From Pseudonocardia benzenivorans CB1190 (GTDB taxonomy: Bacteria > Actinomycetota > Actinomycetes > Mycobacteriales > Pseudonocardiaceae), in contig NC_015312.1 in assembly GCF_000196675.2 (NCBI RefSeq), positions 5,534,501-5,598,500 of the forward strand: a DNA stretch of 64,000 nt, written 5' to 3'. The translations under genes and the position numbers were made by a program. The notes beneath the pieces are model-generated. The model was not told where the DNA came from and ran no database searches. It was given only the letters and a program-made list of their open reading frames with translations. This document shows, piece by piece, positions 39,549 through 48,297 of the stretch (within the stretch, counting starts at the first letter, position 1; the number at the start of each line of letters is the position of its first letter).

Positions 39549-40622
39549 CTACACGTCCGGGGAGAAGCGCACGCCACCCGCGGGCAGCACCACGTCGGGC
39601 CAGATCCGCATGCCGCCGCGCAGCTCACAGGCCTCGCCGACCACCGCGCGGTCGCCCACGACCGTGTCGACGACGCTCGCGCCGGCCCCGACCCGGGCAC
39701 CGGCCCCGACCACGGAGTTCTCGATGGTCGCGCCCGCGCCGACGACCGCGCCGTCGAACAGCATGCTCCCCACGACCCTGGCCCCCGTCCCGACCTGCGC
39801 GTCCACCCCCACGACCGTGCCGCCCGCGACGTGCGCGTCGGCCGCGACCTCGGCGCCCGCGAGCCGCAGCGCGTCGCCGGTGGGGCCGGGCAGCGCGTCG
39901 GAGGGTGCGATGCCGCGCACCAGGTCGGCCGAGCCCTGCACGAGGTCGGCGGGGGTGCCCATGTCGCGCCAGTACGCGTCGTCGACGTGGCCCGAGATCC
40001 GCGATCCGGCCGCCAACAGCCCGGGGAACGTCTCGCGCTCCACCGACACCGCGCGGCCCGCTGGGATCGCGTCGATCACCGCGCGGCGGAAGACGTAGCA
40101 GCCGGCGTTGATCTGGTCGGTGGGCGGGTCCGGGGTCTTCTCGAGGAACTCGAGGACGCGCCCGTCGGGGTCGGTGGGCACGCAGCCGTAGGCCCGCGGA
40201 TCGGGGACGCGGACCAGGTGCAGCGTGACGTCGGCCTGCGTGTCGCGGTGGGTGGCCACCACGGCGCGCAGGTCGGTCCCGCACAACACGTCGCCGTTGA
40301 ACACGAGCACGTCGTCGGCGGTGAGGTGCCCGGCGACGTTGCGGATGCCGCCGCCCGTGCCCAGCGGCTCGTCCTCGACGACGTAGGTCAGGTCCAGGCC
40401 GAGCGCCGCACCGTCGCCGAAGTGCTTCTCGAACGTCTCCGCCAGGTACGACGTGCCGAGCACGACCCGGCGCACGCCCGCCGCCCGGATGCGCGAGAGC
40501 AGATGGGCGAGGAAGGGGACGCCGGCGGTCGGCAGCATCGGCTTCGGCGCGGAGAGGGTCAGCGGCCGCAGCCGCGTGCCCTGCCCGCCGACCAGCACCA
40601 CGGCCTCGACGTCGTGCAACAC
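39549..40622 (-). CDS. NDP-sugar synthase / mannose-1-phosphate guanylyltransferase-like
   Basis: A 357-residue nucleotidyltransferase. The catalytic loop is VLVGGQGTRLRPLTLSAPKP. The sugar-binding segments VFNGDVLCGTDLRAVV and INAGCYVFRRAVIDAIP follow, and the C-terminal third is a left-handed beta helix of hexapeptide repeats (for example VVGAGATIENSVVGAGARV). It matches Rv3264c, labelled ManC/ManB in mycobacteria, and would make GDP-mannose or a related NDP-sugar for the envelope. GTG 40622 follows a GAGGGGGA site. The wbbL-like gene is just upstream. Confidence 0.9.
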   Translation of the reverse strand: MLHDVEAVVLVGGQGTRLRPLTLSAPKPMLPTAGVPFLAHLLSRIRAAGVRRVVLGTSYLAETFEKHFGDGAALGLDLTYVVEDEPLGTGGGIRNVAGHLTADDVLVFNGDVLCGTDLRAVVATHRDTQADVTLHLVRVPDPRAYGCVPTDPDGRVLEFLEKTPDPPTDQINAGCYVFRRAVIDAIPAGRAVSVERETFPGLLAAGSRISGHVDDAYWRDMGTPADLVQGSADLVRGIAPSDALPGPTGDALRLAGAEVAADAHVAGGTVVGVDAQVGTGARVVGSMLFDGAVVGAGATIENSVVGAGARVGAGASVVDTVVGDRAVVGEACELRGGMRIWPDVVLPAGGVRFSPDV

Positions 40623-40663
40623 CTGTCCGTCCCCCTCGTCGTGGCGTCCCGCGGACGCCCACC

Positions 40664-41419
40664 TCATCCTGCCGGTCGGCCTGCCCGGCCCGCGGCCCCC
40701 GCCCCGCGCGCGGCCAGCAGCGCCCGGGCGGCGATGCCACGCGGCCCGCCCCCGACCGTGCGCCGCGCGGCGGCGTGCCGCTCCGCCGGGGACTCGGGGA
40801 CGTCCGGCACAGCGTCCCGCACCGCCCGCGCCGAGGGGACGGCGACCCGGAGCCAGCCGGCCTCGTCCAACCGGCGGGCGAGGTCCAGGTCGGCGAACGG
40901 GGCGGCGAGGCGCGCGTCCCAGCCACCGACCGACTCCAGGGCCGCGCGCCGCAGCAGCACCGCGGGGCCGGGGAGGTCGGCGGGCGGGGTGACGACGTCG
41001 GGTGCCAGCCGCGCGAGCAACGCGTCGCCGACCCAGCGACCCGGCAGTGCCGGGGCCGGCGACGACCCCTCCAGCCGAGGGACCAGCGCGCCCGCCCGGG
41101 GAGTGTCCCGGGCCGCCGCGCGCAGCGCCGCGACGGCGTCGTCGTCCCAGGTCAGGCCGACCTCGGTGACGAGGACGAACGCGACCTCGGGCCCCAGCGT
41201 CACGACGGCGCGGTTCACCGCCGCGGGCCGGCCCAACCGCTCGCCGAGGTCGATCACGCGGGCGCCCGGCAGCTCCGCGGGCGCGGGGTCGCCCGCGACG
41301 AGCACGACCTCGCCGACGAGACCCAGTGACGTGAGGCAGCGCTTGACGTCGTCGACCGACCCGTTCCCCGCGACGACCACGGCGCACGCCCCAGCCGCCT
41401 CGTCGCTCCCGGCCTCCAC
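40664..41419 (-). CDS. Glycosyltransferase, WbbL-position, degenerate GT-A fold
   Basis: A 251-residue GT2-like protein. The opening CAVVVAGNGSVDDVKRCLTS and VLVAGDPAPAELPGARVIDL are the nucleotide-sugar fold, but the catalytic DxD appears only as the weak VTEVGLTWDDDAV. A later AVLLRRAALESVGGWDARLA segment and FADLDLARRLDEAG are typical of rhamnosyltransferases of the WbbL type. Position next to the NDP-sugar synthase and LCP genes equals wbbL (Rv3265c), the rhamnosyl linker enzyme of arabinogalactan. The protein is shorter than usual by about 50 residues, so function is uncertain. Confidence 0.7.
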   Translation of the reverse strand: MEAGSDEAAGACAVVVAGNGSVDDVKRCLTSLGLVGEVVLVAGDPAPAELPGARVIDLGERLGRPAAVNRAVVTLGPEVAFVLVTEVGLTWDDDAVAALRAAARDTPRAGALVPRLEGSSPAPALPGRWVGDALLARLAPDVVTPPADLPGPAVLLRRAALESVGGWDARLAAPFADLDLARRLDEAGWLRVAVPSARAVRDAVPDVPESPAERHAAARRTVGGGPRGIAARALLAARGAGAAGRAGRPAG

Positions 41420-41521
41420 GGCGGCACCTTAACGGCCGGGTGCGGCCCCCGCCGACGGCGTCCGGCGGAGCCGTGACGTGCGGGCCCCGGTGAGGGCGCC
41501 CGGGTCGCGCGACCGGCTGAT

Positions 41522-41633
41522 GCTCCGCCCGGAAGCGGCCCCGGCGGTCGCTCCGCCCGCGGGCGGCCCCGGCGGCCGCTCCGCCCGCAGGCGGCCCCGG
41601 CGGCCGCTCCGCCCGCAGGCGGCCCCGGCGGCC
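41522..41633. repeat. Four 28-bp tandem units in the wbbL-like/TPR gene interval
   Basis: Units at 41522, 41550, 41578 and 41606 are copies of gctccgcccgcaggcggccc plus 8 bp. The last two are identical. They lie in the 389-bp gene-free stretch 41420-41808 upstream of the wbbL-like gene. Confidence 0.8.
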
Positions 41634-41808
41634 GCGACGACACAGACCGAGCGCAACCCAGGTGTCGTCCCGCGAGCGCGCGGGGACCGTGAGGTTGCGC
41701 CCGGGAGGGGGCAGCGCCGCACCGCACCGCCCGGGGCAGGGCCACACCGCCGCGCGGCCCCGCCCGGGGCAGCCGCTCGACCGCGCGCGGGAGCGTCCGG
41801 CGCGGCGG

Positions 41809-43458
41809 TCAGTCGTCGTCGGGGTCCTCGCCGTCGAGCTCGGCGAGTGCGGCCGCGGCGACGCGGTCCCCGGCCGTCGCGCCGACGACGAGGTGCTCGC
41901 GCCCCTCGGCCACCCGCCCGTCCTCGACGAGGAACAGCCCCAGCGCCGCGGCCGACCCCGGCTCCCGGTGCCGACGCGCCTCCCGGAGGTGCTGCTCGGC
42001 GTGCACGCGGTCGGCGCGGGTGGCGAGCAGGAACGTCGCGTAGGCGGTGTGGGCGCGCAGGGCACCGAGCTCGTCGGCGAGCCGGTAGAGCTCCTCGGCC
42101 TCCGCGTCACGCCGCGCCGCGGTCCGGGCGTCGGCCAGCGCGACGACGGTGTCGGGCCGCGCCCGGTCGGCGTAGCGCTCGGCGGCCTCGACGGCGGGCG
42201 CGAGCTCGTCGGCGTCGAGGAGGAACGAGACGAGATTGTCGACGGCCAGGCCGTCCCCGTCGTCGGCCGCGCGGGTGAGCACCTGGACGGCCTCGGCGTC
42301 ACGCCCCATGTCGCGCAACAGGATCGCGAGGTCGTTGGCCGCGGCGGTCTCCCCCGTCGCGATCGCCAGCCGCAGTGCCTCCTCCGCGGCGTCGCGCTCG
42401 CCGATCTCGGCGAGCGCGATCCCGAGCCGGCCCGCGAAGCGCAGGTACCCGCGCTCGACCAGCAGCCCCAGCCATTCGGCCGCGGCGTGGAAGCTGCCGC
42501 TGTCGAGGTAGGCGTCGGCGAGGACGTCGGGTGCGGACGGCTCGCCGCGCGCGACGGCGCGGCGCAGCACCTCGACGGCGTCGAGCGCGAGGTCGCGGTT
42601 GAGCAGGTCGCGGCCCTGCGCGGTGAGCGGCTCGGCAACCGGGGGCGCGACCGGCGTCTGCGTCGCCCCGGCGCGTCCGGGATGTCCGTCGCGGGGTTGT
42701 GCGTCGAGCGGCTGCGCGGCAACGGGATCCGCCGCAACCGGACCCGCGGCGACGCCCGTGCCGACGGGCGGCACGGGGCCGTCGGCCCGCGCGCCGGGAA
42801 CGGCCCCGACGGGCCCTGCGGCGGCCGACGGCTCACCGGCCGGCAGCGGTTCGCCGACCGGCACGCGGTCCGCGGTGAGCACCGGGCCGTCGGCGAGGAC
42901 CGGGCCGTCGGCGAGGACCGGAGCGTCGGCCGGCACCGGGGCGTCGGCCAGGACCGGGACGTCGGCGACGACCTCGGTGGGCGCCGGCGCGGCCCCGACC
43001 GGAACGGTTCCCACGGCGAGACCGGCACCGGGATCGGGCAGGTCGAGAGCGGGCCGTCCCGGGCCGGGCCCGTCGCCGAAACGCTCGTCGAAACGCTCGT
43101 CGAAACGCTCGTCGAAACGCTCGTCGAAGCGCTGGTCGAAGCGCTCGTCGGAACCCCCGCGGACACCGCCGCCGGCCGGCTCGTCGAGGCGCTCGGCGGG
43201 CTCGCGCGCGGCGGCCTGCCGCGGTGCGCCCGGACCTCCCGAGGGCCGGTCCCGCCCATAGGTCTCGACCGGGGCGGCGTCGCCCGCCCGGAACCCGTCG
43301 CGGTCGACGACGTCGGGCTCGTGACGCGGGACCTCGTCGCGCACGATCTCGTCCCGCGGCGCGACCGGCTCCCGCTCCACGACGTCGGCCGCCGCGAACG
43401 ACGGGTCCGGCTGCGGCCGCTCGAGTCCGGTGGGCGGGTCCGTCGTCGCGTCGACCAT
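41809..43458 (-). CDS. TPR/Sel1-like repeat protein with long low-complexity N-terminus
   Basis: A 549-residue protein. Residues 1 to about 290 are acidic/proline-rich and disordered, with a tandem DERF repeat and a VLADGP repeat. Residues from about 290 onward are helical tetratricopeptide-like repeats (for example LNRDLALDAVEVLRRAVARG, LAIALAEIGERDAAEEALRL-type segments). There is no signal peptide or membrane helix. TPR proteins act as scaffolds; the partner is unknown. Neighbours are glycosyltransferase genes of cell-envelope synthesis. ATG 43458 is the first start, and the disordered half could be shorter. Confidence 0.7.
   Translation of the reverse strand: MVDATTDPPTGLERPQPDPSFAAADVVEREPVAPRDEIVRDEVPRHEPDVVDRDGFRAGDAAPVETYGRDRPSGGPGAPRQAAAREPAERLDEPAGGGVRGGSDERFDQRFDERFDERFDERFDERFGDGPGPGRPALDLPDPGAGLAVGTVPVGAAPAPTEVVADVPVLADAPVPADAPVLADGPVLADGPVLTADRVPVGEPLPAGEPSAAAGPVGAVPGARADGPVPPVGTGVAAGPVAADPVAAQPLDAQPRDGHPGRAGATQTPVAPPVAEPLTAQGRDLLNRDLALDAVEVLRRAVARGEPSAPDVLADAYLDSGSFHAAAEWLGLLVERGYLRFAGRLGIALAEIGERDAAEEALRLAIATGETAAANDLAILLRDMGRDAEAVQVLTRAADDGDGLAVDNLVSFLLDADELAPAVEAAERYADRARPDTVVALADARTAARRDAEAEELYRLADELGALRAHTAYATFLLATRADRVHAEQHLREARRHREPGSAAALGLFLVEDGRVAEGREHLVVGATAGDRVAAAALAELDGEDPDDD
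43079..43150 (-). repeat. Six 12-bp units encoding the DERF tandem repeat
   Basis: Units at 43079, 43091, 43103, 43115, 43127 and 43139 follow aaacgctcgtcg. The first four are identical. They lie inside the TPR-protein gene and keep its frame. Confidence 0.9.
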
Positions 43459-43541
43459 GACGCCTCCTCGGTCGGTGCCCGAGGGCTACCCGTTCGACTC
43501 CCCCGATAGTCCCGCAGAACGGGGCGGACGGGGACCGGCGT

Positions 43542-44381
43542 TCAGGGGGTGGCGCGCGGCCGGTGGACGGCGACCACGCGCCGGTAGGCCAACCGGCGCA
43601 ACGACTCCGGGACGAGCCGGTACCCGCCGCGGACGACGACGTTGCGCAACGCCTGCGCGGGCGTCGTGAAGCCCATGGCGTGGAACCGGCGCTGCAGCGC
43701 CAGCTCCGCGCGCAGCTGGCCGAGCCCACCGCGCCGGGCGTACGCGCCGGCCCCGATCCGGTAGCGCACCAGCGGCTCGGCCACGTTGGCCACCCGCGCC
43801 CCCGCCATGATCATCCGCGCCCAGAGGAGATAGTCCTCCATGAGCGCGAAGTCGCCGTACCCGCCGACCTGCTGCACCAGCGACCGGCGGAGGACGACCG
43901 TCGGATGGTTGAAGGGATCGGCGAACCGGGAGCGGGCGCGGATCTCCTCCGGGCTCGTCGGCGGGATGCGCCTGCCGACCTCGACGGCGGCGTCGTCGGC
44001 GAACTCGATCAGGCCCGACCCGACGAGGTCGGCACCGGCCTCGACGATCGGCAGCTGGACGGTGAAGCGGTGCGGCTCGGAGACGTCGTCGGCGTCCATC
44101 CGGGCCACGATGTCGTGACCGGCCGCGGCGAGCCCGGCGTCGAGCGCGGGGCCCAGACCGCCGTTGCGCTCCAGTGCGACGATCCGCACGGGCACCGGTG
44201 ACGAGGCGGCGAGCTCGTCGAGCGCCGCGGCGAGCACGGACCCGACGGGCCCGTCCCGGACGATCACGACCTCGTCGGGCCGGCGGTGCTGGTCGTCCAC
44301 GCTGGACCGGAACGCCGCCGCAAGGAAGTCGGGCCGGTCGCCGGCCCACACCGGCAGCAGCAACGTGAACGGCTCGGACAC
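43542..44381 (-). CDS. Family 2 glycosyltransferase
   Basis: A 279-residue GT2 enzyme. The N-terminal LLPVWAGDRPDFLAAAFRSS, the nucleotide segment VVIVRDGPVGSVLAAALDEL, ERNGGLGPALDAGL and the DxD motif MDADD (residues 95-99, preceded by IVAR) are all intact, and the acceptor-side MEDYLLWARMIMAG holds the ED pair. It has no membrane helix and is soluble or peripheral. The acceptor is unknown; similar genes act in O-antigen-like or cell-wall glycan synthesis. GTG 44381 gives the standard N-terminus. It is divergent from the LCP gene across about 200 bp. Confidence 0.9.
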   Translation of the reverse strand: MSEPFTLLLPVWAGDRPDFLAAAFRSSVDDQHRRPDEVVIVRDGPVGSVLAAALDELAASSPVPVRIVALERNGGLGPALDAGLAAAGHDIVARMDADDVSEPHRFTVQLPIVEAGADLVGSGLIEFADDAAVEVGRRIPPTSPEEIRARSRFADPFNHPTVVLRRSLVQQVGGYGDFALMEDYLLWARMIMAGARVANVAEPLVRYRIGAGAYARRGGLGQLRAELALQRRFHAMGFTTPAQALRNVVVRGGYRLVPESLRRLAYRRVVAVHRPRATP

Positions 44382-44577
44382 GGACGGTGAGGGTAGTGCG
44401 ACGGGAGCGGACCCGACCGAGGAGCCCCGGGGCCGGGTGTGCGACACGCCGTCTCGATCACTCCCCGTGTCGCGGCCGCGTGATGCACAGTGTGTGACGC
44501 CGTTCGACGTCGCCGGGCCCGCCAGGCCCGGGGTGCGTCCGCACCGCCGTCCGGCGCACGCGACCGGGAGGGGGCAC

Positions 44578-46203
44578 GTGAACCAGCGGACCGACGCCGC
44601 ACGCCGCCCCGGCACCCGCACGGCCGACGACGCCGACCCCGCCCGCAGGACCCGCCCGCGCCGGCCCGCCTCCGCGACCGACGGGGCCGACGGGGCCGAC
44701 GGGGCCGACGGGGCCGCTCGCCGCGCGGCCACGCCACGGGCGCCCGCGGACTGGCCGCGCCGGATCCGGATCGGGACCGTCGTCGCATCGGTGCTGGTGC
44801 TGCTGCTCACCGGCACGGCGTGGGGCCTGTACCGCGACGTCACCGCCGGCCTGACGACGACCGACGTGATCTTCGGCGGCGACGACGGCCAGGGGCTGAA
44901 CATCCTGCTCGTCGGGATCGACAGCCGGACCGACGCACAGGGCAACCCACTGCCCAAGGCCGTCACCGACGCGCTGCACAGCGGCGCCGACACCGGCGTG
45001 CTCAACTCCGACACGATCATCCTGCTGCACCTGCCCGCCGACGGCGGCGCGGCGGTGGCCTTCTCGATCCCGCGCGACTCCTACGTCTCCATCCCCGGCT
45101 ACCGCAAGGACAAGATCAACGCGGCGTACCCGGCGACGAAGGCGCTGGCGGCCGCGGACCTCGTCAAGCAGCGCAAGAGCGCCAAGGAGGTCGACACGGA
45201 GTCGTCGGCGGCGGGGCGCAGCAAGCTCATCGAGACCGTCCAGGACCTCACCGGGGTCCACGTCGACCACTACGCCGAGATCAACCTGCTGGGCTTCTAC
45301 AACCTGACCCAGGCCGTCGGCGGAGTCGACGTCTGCCTGAAGAACCCGGTCAGCGACGAGCTGTCGGGCGCGAACTTCCCCGCCGGGCCGCAGACGATCT
45401 CCGGCGCGGCGGCGCTGTCGTTCGTCCGGCAGCGCCACGGGCTGCCGGAGGGCGACCTGTCCCGAATCCGCCGTCAGCAGGTGTTCCTCGCCGCGATGGC
45501 CGACAAGATCCTCTCCAGTGGCACCCTCACCAACCCCTCGACACTCCGCGCTCTCGTCGACGCCGCCCAGAAGTCGCTGGTCATCGACTCGGGGTGGGAC
45601 CTGCTCGGCTTCGCGCGGCAGGCGTCGGACATCGCCGCGGGGCACATCGAGTTCATGACGATCCCCACGCAGGGCGGGCAGAGCAACGACCGCGGCGACG
45701 TCGTGCTCGTCGACCCGGGGCAGGTGAAGAAGTTCGTCACCGACCGGACCGAGGCGACCGACGACGTCGCGTCGTCCGCGGCGACGACACCGCCCGCCGC
45801 CGACGACGCGCCCGCGGTCGCCCCGCACACCGTCACCGTCGACGTGGGCAACGCCTCCGGCCGGACGGGCCTGGCCGGTCAGGTCGCCGACACCCTCAGC
45901 GCGGCGGGCTACGTGCGCGGGACGGTGGGCAACGCGCCGACGGCCGCGACGACGGCCGTGCGCTACTCGTCCGACTCCGCGGAGGCGGGGGCACGCGCGG
46001 TCGCGGCGAAGCTGGGCGGGCTGCCCGTCGTCAAGGCGGCCGACGCGCCCGCCGGACGGGTGCAGGTCGTGCTGGGCACCGACGGGGCGGGACCCGGCGG
46101 CACCGGTGGCGCCACCTCGAGCCCCGGGACGACGCCCGGCGCCGCTCCCGGCGACGCGGCCGCCCCCGCCGTCAACGCCGGCGGCGTACCGTGCATCGAC
46201 TGA
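44578..46203 (+). CDS. LytR-CpsA-Psr (LCP) family cell-envelope attachment protein
   Basis: A 541-residue type II membrane protein. A basic/acidic cytoplasmic tail carries a GAD tandem repeat; one transmembrane helix follows at about residues 63-85, then the extracellular LCP domain: LNILLVGIDSRTD, SDTIILLHL, FSIPRDSYVSIPGY, KINAAYP and the SFVRQRHGLPEGDLSRIRRQ motif with catalytic arginines. A C-terminal LytR_C domain follows (TVTVDVGNASGRTGLAGQVA). LCP enzymes attach arabinogalactan or other glycopolymers to peptidoglycan. It matches Rv3267 in position. GTG 44578 has a GGGAGGGGG site. Confidence 0.93.
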   Translation: MNQRTDAARRPGTRTADDADPARRTRPRRPASATDGADGADGADGAARRAATPRAPADWPRRIRIGTVVASVLVLLLTGTAWGLYRDVTAGLTTTDVIFGGDDGQGLNILLVGIDSRTDAQGNPLPKAVTDALHSGADTGVLNSDTIILLHLPADGGAAVAFSIPRDSYVSIPGYRKDKINAAYPATKALAAADLVKQRKSAKEVDTESSAAGRSKLIETVQDLTGVHVDHYAEINLLGFYNLTQAVGGVDVCLKNPVSDELSGANFPAGPQTISGAAALSFVRQRHGLPEGDLSRIRRQQVFLAAMADKILSSGTLTNPSTLRALVDAAQKSLVIDSGWDLLGFARQASDIAAGHIEFMTIPTQGGQSNDRGDVVLVDPGQVKKFVTDRTEATDDVASSAATTPPAADDAPAVAPHTVTVDVGNASGRTGLAGQVADTLSAAGYVRGTVGNAPTAATTAVRYSSDSAEAGARAVAAKLGGLPVVKAADAPAGRVQVVLGTDGAGPGGTGGATSSPGTTPGAAPGDAAAPAVNAGGVPCID

Positions 46204-46231
46204 TCCGCTCCCCGTACGTGAGGCCCGTCCC

Positions 46232-46948
46232 GTGACGCTGACCGCCGCCCTGCTCGACCCGATCCTGCGGGCGAACCCGGCCCGCCCGCTGATCACCTTC
46301 TACGACGACGCGACGGGCGAGCGCATCGAGCTCTCCGGCGTGACGACGGCGAACTGGGCGGCCAAGACGGCCAACCTGCTGCGCGACGAGTGCGACGTCG
46401 AGACCGGCACGACCGTCGCCGCGATGCTGCCCGCGCACTGGCAGACGGCCGCGGTCCTGCTCGGCGCCTGGTGGTGCGGCGCGCACGTCGTCGGGACGCC
46501 CGCCGAGGCCGACTGGGTGCTCTGCGACGGCGACCGCGTCGACCTCGCGCTCGCCGCGGCCCCGTCGGGCGGGGTGGTCGCGCTCTCCCTCGACGCGTTC
46601 GGCCGCGGCCTCGACGGCCTGCCGGCCGGCGTGATCGACTACGCGACCGAGGTCCGCAGCCACGGCGACGACTTCGTCCCCTGGGAGCCCGTCGACGACT
46701 CCGCGCCCGCCCTCGACGGCCGCTCGATCGCCGAGGTGCTCGACACCGCCCGCCGCCGCGCCGGGGAGCTCGACATCACCCCGACCGACCGGGTGCTGTC
46801 GATGGCCGAGTGGTCCAGCAGCGACGGGCTCGTCGACGGGCTGCTGTCGGTGCTGGCCGTCGGCGCGTCGCTCGTGCAGTGCCGCAATCCGGACATGGGC
46901 CGGCTGATCGCGCGGGCCGCCGCGGAGAAGTGCACGCGGCGGCTGTGA
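46232..46948 (+). CDS. TIGR03089 family protein
   Basis: A 238-residue protein of the actinobacterial TIGR03089 family, related to the N-terminal part of AMP-binding enzymes but without the P-loop and catalytic motifs. Typical segments are PARPLITFYDDATGERIELS, TTANWAAKTANLLRDE and LPAHWQTAAVLLGAWWCGA. It resembles the acceptor subdomain of acyl-CoA synthetases and cannot activate acids by itself; the function is unknown. It lies 28 bp after the LCP gene on the same strand, as Rv3268 follows Rv3267. The start is GTG 46232. Confidence 0.88.
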   Translation: MTLTAALLDPILRANPARPLITFYDDATGERIELSGVTTANWAAKTANLLRDECDVETGTTVAAMLPAHWQTAAVLLGAWWCGAHVVGTPAEADWVLCDGDRVDLALAAAPSGGVVALSLDAFGRGLDGLPAGVIDYATEVRSHGDDFVPWEPVDDSAPALDGRSIAEVLDTARRRAGELDITPTDRVLSMAEWSSSDGLVDGLLSVLAVGASLVQCRNPDMGRLIARAAAEKCTRRL

Positions 46949-47012
46949 CGGGCCCCTGAGCTGCGGCGGGGCCGCCGTCGGACTCGCGCGGGCCGCATGG
47001 CACCGTTGTCGG

Positions 47013-48257
47013 GTGGACACCGTGACCGCTCATGACGTCGACCTCGCGGCCGAACGGCTGCGCGCGGTGATCGGCCCGAGCCCGCTGCAGATCTCGCCGC
47101 GGCTCTCCGACGCCGTCGGCGGCGAGGTCTGGCTCAAGCGCGAGGACCTGCAGCCCGTGCGGTCCTACAAGATTCGCGGTGCCTACAACCTGATCGCGCA
47201 GCTCTCGCCGGAGCAGCGCGAGCGCGGCGTCGTCTGCGCGAGCGCCGGCAACCACGCGCAGGGCGTGGCGTTCGCCTGCGCCAGGCTCGGGGTCAAGGCG
47301 CGGGTCTACCTGCCGCGCACCACGCCGCGCCAGAAGCGCGACCGGGTCGCCAAGCTCGGCGGCAAGGTGGTCGACGTGATCGTCGTCGGCAACGCCTACG
47401 ACGACGCCGCCGCGGCCGCCGCCCTCGACGCCGAGCGCAACGGCGCGACCCTCGTCCCCGCGTTCGACGACGCCCGCACCGTCGCGGGGCAGGGCACCGT
47501 CGCGCGCGAGATCATGAGCCAGCTCGGCAGCGAGCCCGACCTGGTCGTGGTGCCCGTCGGCGGCGGGGGGCTGCTCGCCGGCATGACGACGTACCTGCGC
47601 GAACGGCACCCCGGCGTCGGCATCGCCGGCGTGGAGCCCGCGGGCGCCGCGAGCATGACGGCCGCGCTCGCCGCCGGCGGTCCGCTGCCGCTCACCGACC
47701 TCGACCCCTTCGTCGACGGTGCTGCGGTCCGGCGCGTGGGCGACACGACCTTTCCGATCGTCCGCGACGCCGACATCCCCTTGACACCCGTCGCCGAGGG
47801 CCGCATCTGCATGGAGATGCTCGCGCTCTACCAGACCGACGGGATCATCGCCGAGCCCGCGGGTGCCCTCGCGCCGGCCGCGATCGACGCACTGCCGATC
47901 CCCCGCGGCTCGGTGACCGTCTGCATCCTCTCCGGCGGGAACAACGACGTCAGCCGCTACGCCGAGATCGTCGAACGCGCCCTGATCCACGAGGGCCGCA
48001 AGCACTACTTCCTCGTCGACTTCCCCCAGGAGCCGGGCGCGCTGCGCGGCTTCCTCGACGACGTCCTCGGCCCCGACGACGACATCACGCTCTTCGAGTA
48101 CGTCAAGCGCAACAACAGGGAGACCGGTCCGGCACTCGTCGGGATCGAGCTGGGCCGCCCCGAGGACCTCGAGGGGCTGCTCGCCCGCATGGAGAGCGCG
48201 CCCCCGCACATCGAGCGCATCCCGCCGGACTCCCCGCAGTTCCGCTTCCTGCTCTGA
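47013..48257 (+). CDS. ilvA: Threonine ammonia-lyase (deaminase)
   Basis: A 414-residue PLP enzyme converting threonine to 2-oxobutyrate, the first step of isoleucine synthesis. The PLP lysine is K53 in RSYKIRGAYNL, the phosphate loop is VVVPVGGGGLLAGM, and the substrate loop is CASAGNHAQGVAFA. One C-terminal ACT-like regulatory domain follows (KHYFLVDFPQEPGALRGFLD), as in the shorter actinobacterial IlvA rather than the two-domain E. coli form. GTG 47013 is the family start. It stands alone, convergent with the YihY gene. Confidence 0.95.
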   Translation: MDTVTAHDVDLAAERLRAVIGPSPLQISPRLSDAVGGEVWLKREDLQPVRSYKIRGAYNLIAQLSPEQRERGVVCASAGNHAQGVAFACARLGVKARVYLPRTTPRQKRDRVAKLGGKVVDVIVVGNAYDDAAAAAALDAERNGATLVPAFDDARTVAGQGTVAREIMSQLGSEPDLVVVPVGGGGLLAGMTTYLRERHPGVGIAGVEPAGAASMTAALAAGGPLPLTDLDPFVDGAAVRRVGDTTFPIVRDADIPLTPVAEGRICMEMLALYQTDGIIAEPAGALAPAAIDALPIPRGSVTVCILSGGNNDVSRYAEIVERALIHEGRKHYFLVDFPQEPGALRGFLDDVLGPDDDITLFEYVKRNNRETGPALVGIELGRPEDLEGLLARMESAPPHIERIPPDSPQFRFLL

Positions 48258-48297
48258 GCGGCGACCGGCCGGGCGTCCCTCACAGCGGAGCCGCCCG

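Noticed and set aside
46232..46948. Functional acyl-CoA synthetase
   Set aside because: The AMP-binding P-loop and catalytic lysine motif are absent; it fits the TIGR03089 family instead.
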